In this document: piece after piece, positions 46,101-55,100 of the stretch
Layout: the number at the start of each line of letters is the position of its first letter
Position numbering within the stretch: the first letter of the stretch is position 1
Assembly (NCBI GenBank): GCA_005765155.1
Contig: VCCP01000003.1
Coordinates: 6,076,001-6,140,000 of the forward strand
Reading direction: 5' to 3'
Origin: Zelopaecilomyces penicillatus
Taxonomy: Eukaryota; Ascomycota; Sordariomycetes; Hypocreales; Pseudodiploosporaceae
Length of the DNA: 64,000 nt
Translations under genes and position numbers: made by a program
Notes under the pieces: generated by a model
Seen by the model: only the letters and a program-made list of their open reading frames with translations
Told to the model about the DNA's origin: nothing
The model's database searches: none

Positions 46101-49100
46101 CCCAAACTCATGCTAAACTAGCTCTGGTCTGTTCAAAGAACACAAGCAAGTGCGATGATCTAGGACTTCAGATTCTAGAGGTGAACCCCTCTCTTGATGA
46201 AGAACTAGCCAACAAGAGTATACCCTCAGAGAAAAGGCCACAAGTCAAAGTATCTCCGAGCGATGCTGCTTACGTTCTCTTCACATCGGGCAGCACTGGC
46301 ACTCCCAAAGGAGTTGTGATAGAGCACAGGTCTGTCTGTACTAGTCAGACTGCTTTGAGTAAGAGGCTAGGTCTTACGCCTGATGTTCGCTTACTCCAGT
46401 TTGCCTCTTTTGTCTTTGACTTTTCTATCGGGGAGATCATGTCAGCACTCATCTCAGGAGCCTGCCTGTATGTTCCATCAGAGTATACTCGGATGAACGA
46501 TTTGGCCAAGTACATCTGTGAGATGGATATCAATTGGGCTTTCTTGACGCCAGCATTTGCCCGCACCTTAAAGCCCACTGATATCCCATGCCTAGAGCTT
46601 CTACTTGTCGGTGGCGAGGCTTCCAGCCACGACCTCTTCACTACTTGGTTTGGAAATGCCAGATTGATTCAAGCCTGGGGCCCAACTGAGACTTGCGTTA
46701 TTAGTACGTTGCACGAGTGGAAGTCAGCAACTGAGTCAAACCTAACGATTGGATCACCCGTTGGCGGATTTTGTTGGATTGTTGATCCAGAAGACGCGAC
46801 TAAAATTGCGCCCGTTGGAACACTTGGCGAGCTTGTTGTCCAAGGACCAACACTTCTCCGCGAATATCTGTCAGACCCCAAGCGTACCAAAGATGCTGTT
46901 GTAGAAGATCTTCCTGAATGGGCTCCATACAGAGACCAACAGCATTGGAATCGCTTTTACAAGTCTGGTGATCTATGCTATTATAACACCGACGGGACAA
47001 TCGAATTCTCTACCCGTAAGGATACTCAAGTCAAGATTCGGGGCCTCAGAGTTGAATTGGGTGAGGTCGAGCACCAACTGAGACACTGCATCCCAAGTTT
47101 GCAACATGTTGTGGTCGATATCTTTACTTCTGATACTGGACCCAACCTTGCTGCTTATATCTGCTTCAATAGTGAAACACACGCTCTTGGGGTTGGCGAA
47201 AAGAATAATGTCTTTCTTCCCCTTGATGACGTACGGGAGCTCGTTGTCACTGCTGTTGGTCAGTTGACGGGCCTGCTACCGGACTATATGATCCCAACGC
47301 TCTTCTTTCCATGTGCCTTTATGCCGATTGTCACATCGACAAAACTGGATCGGAGAAGCCTCAATAGTCTAGCATCTGCGCTTGATCAAAGTCAACTTGC
47401 TGCCTATTCCCCCGTGTTAGAGGGCCAGATCAGAGAGCCAGTTACTCCCATGGAAAGGCGGCTGCGACGCATCTGGGCTGAAATGCTCAATCTTCCAATC
47501 TCTTCCATTGGCCGTGATTCGAATTTTCTCAGAATTGGCGGCGATTCAATTGCGGCTATTCATTTAGGTACTATTTCTCGCGAAGATGGCATCTTGATTA
47601 CTGTCAAGGATGTATTTGATGACCCTCGACTACTGGCAGTTGCTGCTAAAGCAGTTAGTTTAGATGTCGAACGTCAGACTGAGGGCTCAATCCCCCGATT
47701 TGGTCTACTGACAAGTGAGGTTCGCGCTTACGCAAACAGCAGTGATATTAAGAAAGCCTGGGGTATTACAGCTCAGCAGACTGTGGAGGATGCATATCCT
47801 TGTACACACTTTCAAGAGGGCTTGATGGCTCTGTCTACCAAGCAGCCCGGCTCATACATGGCCAAGTACGTTTATCGACTAAGCAAGCGTGTTAATGTAT
47901 CTCAATTCAAAGAGGCTTGGGAGACCACTTTACAACGCTGCCCTGTTCTACAAACTCGAATCATTCTTGTAGACGGACAAGCTGTGCAGATAATTGTCAA
48001 TAATTCCATTTCTTGGGATACAATTGAGAACAAAGGCTTGCAAGCATCTATTAAACATATGCAGGCACTTGAGATGACGTATGGTTCATCCCTTTGCCGA
48101 TATAGTCTTATTGAAGACGAGGAGAACCACTACTTCTTATGGACTATCCATCACGCCATTCACGACGGCTGGACGGTCCGTTTGGTGCTGAACCAGCTAA
48201 ACAGTCTATACCGTGGAGTGGAGTCTGAACCTTTGGGATCCTATTCCAAGTTCATCAAGTATTGCTCAGACGCGGATACCCATGATTCTTTCCAGTATTG
48301 GAAAAAGCAACTTCGCAATGCCCAGAAGGCATCCTTCCCTCCCGTCCCAGCCAACCCTTCCAAATCAGCAAAAGTCACTCGCATTGTGAAGAAGAAAATC
48401 TCTTTCTCTGCCTATAAAGACACTTCCATCACCAGGGCTACCATTCTTCGAGCTGCTTGGGCCATGGTTCTGGCACACTACTGTGATTCTGAGGATATCA
48501 CATTCGGAACCACTGTTTCTGGTCGTCAAGCATCTGTTCCAGGTCTGGAGACGATGGCTGGTCCTATGATTACGACTGTGCCTGTTCGCGTTCGGTTCAG
48601 CAAACAGCAAAACCTTCCCAAGTTCCTACAGTCCATTCAAACTCAAGCTAATGAAATGGTACCCTTTGAGCAGTTTGGCTTGCAAAATATTACCAAAATC
48701 AGTCCTAGTATCAAGGAGGCTTGTGACTTCTCAAGCTTGCTTCTTGTTCAGCCGATGCAATACTTTGGCTCAGGTGGTGTTGATGGTGGTGATGATATCC
48801 TTGTCTACCATAATACCGATGGCTATGAGGAAGAGATGATGCAGAACTACTTCAGCTACCCCCTTGTGATTCAAGGGTTTCTTTATACAGAAGAGGTTGA
48901 GCTGCTGCTTATCTATGACTCGTCTATTCTTGCTGATATGCAAGTTGAAGCCCTGTCGCATTATTTGGAGCATGTCATTGAGCAGCTGATGGGGCAAGAG
49001 AAACCTTCCATCGGTGAAATATCTCTTGCCAGTTCATGGGATATTCAGCAAGTAGTTGAATGGAACAAAGAAGATACAGAGATATTCGATGCATGTGTTC

Positions 49101-52100
49101 ATCAACTTATCGAACGCCAGGCCATGATTCAACCTGATGCTTTGGCAATTCAAGCCTGGGATGGCGAGCTCACTTATCACCAATTGAACAGCGCTGCGAA
49201 CAGACTCGCTCATCACCTACACGAACTTTACAAGATCAAGCCCGACGACTTGATACATGTGTGCATCGAAAAGTCTCTTTGGTACATTGTGGCTATTCTG
49301 GCAATCAACAAAGCGGGCGCTGGATGGGTACCGTTGGAGCCCTCGCATCCTATTCAGCGTATGCAGAACATCGTTGAGCAAACTGGCTCCAAGCTGATCC
49401 TGACATCTGCAAGCCATGCTTCCACCTGCAGGGTTCTTGTCCCCAATGTTATTGAGGTTGGCTGTATCCTTGATGAGATGCTACAGATGAATCTTGATAG
49501 TACCACAAGCCTCCGAGGGCCCAAGTCTACTGTCAAGTCGTCCAATATAGCACACGTACTATTTACTTCTGGTAGTACAGGTGTGCCTAAAGGTCTTGTC
49601 TTGGAACATCGTGCTGTGTGTACTAGCCAAACTGCAATTTTCAAAAGCCTAGGGATGACACCCGATGTTAAGATGCTTCACTTTGCATCTTGTGTTTTCG
49701 ATCTTTCTATCGGCGAAATCATCGGCCCATTAGTATCAGGCGCTTGTATTTGCATACCGTCTGAGGAGGTTCGTCTGAATAGCATTTCGAATTATATCCA
49801 GGAGATGCAGATTACCTGGGCCCTTCTCACACCCTCATTTGCTCGGACAATGAACCCAAAGACTGTTCCCAATCTCCAGCTGTTAATTCTCGCAGGCGAA
49901 CCCCTTGGACGAGATGTATTTGAGATGTGGTTCAGCGATAACTTACGACTTGTAAATGGCTGGGGCCCGGCTGAAACCTGTGTATTCAGTTCATTGCATG
50001 AGTTCAAATCTTTGGATGAATCACCGTTGACAATTGGACGACCTATAGGAGGATTTTGTTGGATTATGAACCCTGAGAATACCAATGAGCTTGCACCTGT
50101 TGGAACACTTGGCGAGGTTATTGTTCAAGGTCCGACACTTCTCCGCGAATACCTCTCGAATCCTGAGCGCACCAAAGACGCAATAATCAACCAGCTTCCA
50201 ACATGGACTCCTCGAAGATCTGTTGCACACTGGAACCGAGCTTACAAGACTGGCGATCTCGGCTCCTATAATCCAGACGGCACTATTCTTTATGCTGGCC
50301 GTAAGGATACCCAAGTCAAGATTCGAGGTCTCCGTATAGAATTGGGAGAAGTTGAGCATCATATCAAGACCCTCCTCCCTGGTGTTCGCCAGGTCGCTGT
50401 TGACGTCTTCCATAACGAGGGCGGCTCTACTCTCGCAACATTTATCTGTTTCAACGACGATGCTAGCGCAGATGTGGAACAGGCTGATGCAATGGACATC
50501 TTTCTCGAGATATCTACTGAACTTCAGCAACAATTAAAAGCTACGCTTGGTCACTTGGCTATGTTGCTGCCTAGCTATATGGTTCCTACCCTCTTCTTCC
50601 CTTGCCAATACATGCCCCTTATTACTTCAACCAAGCTAGACAGGAAGACGTTGAAGAATCTCGCAGCCAGTCTTGACCATGAAAAACTCAGCGCTTATGC
50701 TTTGAACGAAACTGATATCAGAGCACCAGAAACACCAATGGAAATCCGCTTGCAGGCTCTTTGGTCGCGACTCTTGAATATTCCTGCCAACTCAATCGGT
50801 AGAGACTCCAACTTCCTCCGCATCGGCGGAGACTCTATTGCTTGTATTCATCTCGTGACGATGGCTCGTGACGATGGCATTTCACTTTTCGTAAAGGATA
50901 TCTTTGATGACCCTCGCCTATTGGCAGTCGCAGAAAAAGCAGTTGATGATGTCGGTCCCTCTGACTTTGATGAGATAATAGAACCCTTCAGCCTTTTACC
51001 TGATCCCTCACAAGAGGCTGCGATTGGAGATGCTGCTCGGGAGCAATATGCGCTGTCCAGTGGATCAAGTGAGTTAAACGACCTGATCGTTGAGGATGCA
51101 TATCCCTGTACCCCCTTCCAAGAGGGTCTCATGACATTGAGTGTCAAACATCCTGGCTCTTATATCGCAAAATATGCCTATCGTATTCCTCAATATGTGG
51201 ATATTGCTCGTTTCAAGGATGCCTGGGAACAGACTCTCGTGCTATGCCCTAATTTGAGAACCAGAATCATTTTACTTGATGATATCTGTCTTCAAACCGT
51301 GGTTACTAATGACAATATCTGGGCATCGGCTCAGAATAACGGGCTGTCTTCTACTATTATTGCCAGCCGTTCTCTGGAGATGACTTACGGCTCACCCCTC
51401 TGCCAATTCACCCTGGTTGAGGAAGAAGGCAAATACTATTTTGTTCTGTCGATGCACCATGCCATTTTCGATGGCTGGTCCAATCGTGTTATCTTCGATA
51501 CACTGGATTCTTTATATAATCAACAGGAGGCTGTGCATCCGCAGTCGTACAATCGATTCATCAAGTATGCCTCCGAAATTGACAAGGAAGCCAGCGCGGA
51601 TTACTGGCGCACTGAACTTCAGGATGCGAAACAGGCCGCCTTTCCAGAGGCATCAAAGAGTCGAAACTCGAACAGATCTGGGGTGACTAAAGTTTTGGAG
51701 AAATTCATTGAAGTTCCGCCTATCAAGGATACCTCTATTACAAAGGCAACCATCTTCCGCGCTGCCTGGGCGCTTGTCCTAGCTCGATACTCTGATACTG
51801 ACGATATTTGTTTTGGCACCACAGTCTCAGGGCGTCAAGCACCAGTCCACGGGGTTACCGAGATGCCTGGCCCTATGGTTGCCACGATTCCGGTCCGAGT
51901 GAAACTTGACAGAACTCAGGATATCCCTGCCTTCCTACAGAGTATTCAAAACCAGGCTTCTGAAATGGTTGCACATGAGCAGTACGGTCTTCAGAATATA
52001 GGTAAACTAGGTGAAGATATAAAAGAGGCTTGCGACTTCACCAGCTTGCTTATTATCCAACCTCTTGAGCAGTTGTTTCATCAGAACGATGATGAGCTCT

Positions 52101-55100
52101 TGGTTCCTTTGGATCATGACTCGGAAAAGAACGAACTGGTGCAGAATTATTTTACATATCCACTGGTGGTTCAGGGCCATATATCACAGGATCTCATCAA
52201 ACTTGTTCTTATCTACGATTCTGATATTCTTTCTCAAGCCAAGATGGAAGCGCTATCCCATCACTTTGACCATGTCATGCAGCAACTGTCCCAACAAGAA
52301 ACCATGTCGCTCGACACACAGGCTATCTCAAGCTCCTATGACGTGGAGACATCTATCAATTATAATGCCGAGATACCTGAGATTATTGATTCATGTATTC
52401 ATAAATTGGTAGAGCGTCAAGTTACTCTACGACCCGATGCGCCTGCTATCTGTGCCTGGGATGGAGAGTTTACGTATGACCAATTGGACAAAGCGGCAAA
52501 TAGGCTAGCCCATTATCTCATCGAGAACGGTGCCAAAACCGGCGATCTTATTCACGTTTGCTTCGAGAAGACTGCTTGGTTTTTTGTAGCCATTCTGGCT
52601 ATCAACAAGTCAGGTGGTACATGGAGTCCTCTTGATCCATCGCATCCCAAGGAGCGCTTACGACAAATCATTTCGCAAACGAAAGCCAAAATGGCTCTAG
52701 TTTCATCAAAGCAAGCTGCAATCGTCATAGACCTTGTTGAGGTTGTGATTGTAGTCTCTGCCGACTTGGATGAGCAGCTCTTCGAAGCCGACTCTAGTTC
52801 CATTGCGCCCGTCTGTAAAATATCACCACGCGACGCTGCGTATGTGTTATTCACCTCAGGTAGTACTGGCGTGCCCAAGGGTTTTGTCATGGAGCATAAG
52901 TCCGTATGCACCAGCCAAACCGCTATTGCTAAAAGGCTCGGCTTTACTTCTGATGTTCGCATGCTCCAGTTTGCTGCTTTTGTGTTTGACTTGTCTATCG
53001 GAGAAATCATCGCTACACTTATATCTGGTGGTTGCATCTGTGTACCATCAGAAGAGCAGCGAAGCCAAGGCATCGCCGATTTCATCAATACTATGCAGAT
53101 CAACTGTGCATTCCTAACGCCTTCTTTCATTCGAACCCTATCGCCAGATGAAATTCCTAGCGTGGAGTTGATTGTACTGGCTGGTGAAGCTGTACCAAGA
53201 GATGTCTTTGAGACTTGGTGTGGTGCAGTCCGGCTTGTCAACGGCTGGGGTCCAGCAGAAACTTGCTGTTTTAGCACTCTTCATGAATGGAAGTCGATTG
53301 AAGAGTCTTCACTCACAATTGGAAAGCCAGTCGGTGGCTTCTGTTGGATTGTTGATGCTGAGAACCCTCACAGATTGGCGCCTATTGGCACTGCAGGCGA
53401 GATTGTGATACAAGGACCAACTTTGCTTCGTGAGTATCTAGATGACCCTGAGAAAACCAACTCATCTATCATATCCCCACTTCCTGAATGGGCGCCTTGT
53501 CCTGATCCTGATAACTGGACTCGATTATATAAAACCGGCGACCTGGGCTTTTATAATCCTGATGGCACGATCCAATACCTCAGTCGACGAGATACTCAGG
53601 TAAAGATACGCGGCTTTCGAATTGAGCTTGCGGAAATCGAGCACCAAATCATGCGAGACTCGTCTGTCAACATGGTTGTTGTAGATGTGCTCCAGCGCGC
53701 ATCTGGCCCTCTACTCTGTGCGTTCGTACTCTTCAACGATACACAGACCAACCCAGATACAGGCCTCAATTCATGTCTCCTAGAAAGTTCTGACAACATG
53801 CGTGAACGCTTCTCGGAGATTGCTTCGCATTTATCATCCCAGTTGCCTAGCTATATGGTTCCAGAGTATTATATCCCTGTTAGACATCTGCTTTATAATA
53901 CCTCTGGTAAGCTTGACAGGAAGTCATTGCTCAACCAGACTGCCGATATTTCTCTGGACAAATTGAAAACGTACTCAATTAGTCAATCCTCGCCATTCCG
54001 AAGCTGTACATCCGACTTGGAAATCTGGATTCGTGCCCAATGGGCTCAGATTTTCTCACTTCCCGCAGAAGAAATCAGCACAGAGGAGAACTTTTATCAT
54101 CTTGGCGGCGACTCCATCAAAATTGTGACTCTCTCCAAAGCAGTTCGCACAAAGTTCAATGTGAAACTTGGAGCATCCATTCTTAACAGCAAGCGGACAA
54201 CGATTCGAACGATAGCCAAAAATATTGAGGAGATACAGGCTGGTGTCTCTCAAGAAAGTAATGGAATAAACTTAATGGCGAAGATCACAGCGGTTGCAGA
54301 CGAGGCTTGGGCGCAGAAACCCCAGAATTTAATGACAAGTCCTCTTACGACCCTCCCTCCACTCGCTAGTGTGTTCCTTACCGGCGCTACTGGTTATTTA
54401 GGAACGGAGATACTGAGGCAACTGGTGCGATCTCAGAGTATTGGACGCGTCATTACCCTTGTCCGAGCAAGTTCCGACATGGAAGGATTCGATCGTATAA
54501 AAAGAACAGCCTCTATCACGGGATGGTGGCGTGACGACGATCGAGACAAAATTGAAGTATGGCTAGGCGACCTAGCCAAAAGCCGTCTAGGTCTCGATGC
54601 TTCCCAATGGGCTCGTCTAGGAGGCCGCTCAAAGTCTGCAACAAATATCGATGCCTTTGTCCATAACGGTGCTGTTGTAAACTGGCACGCAGACTACGAC
54701 AAGCTCGCATCTGCTAACATTGACTCTGCTACCGCGTTGGCCCGACTGGCATCTACATCCCCCGTCCATGCAAAACTCGTATTTGTCTCTGGCGGCGCAC
54801 CATCGGACCCTCGGAACGACCAATCAGTGAATGCTAGGCATCTTGCGGCTGGGAGTGGCTATGTTCAAACCAAGTTTGTTGCTGAGGGCATTATTCATAA
54901 GATTACAGAAAGATTGCCTATCGAACAGAACCGCATCTCTTCTGTCAAACCAGGTCGCATAATCGGAGCGTCTGACAATCCAGTTGCCAATACTGATGAC
55001 TTTATATGGAGGATTGTCGCCACAGCTGCTGGTATTCAGGCATATCCTTTGGAATCCGAGCAGGATTGGGTAACGATAGGAGATGTGAGTGCGGTCGGGG

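Noticed and set aside
37231..54823. Many 60-240 residue ORFs opposite or out of frame with the NRPS
   Set aside because: All lie within the NRPS coding frame and show no independent domain or start context; they are shadows.
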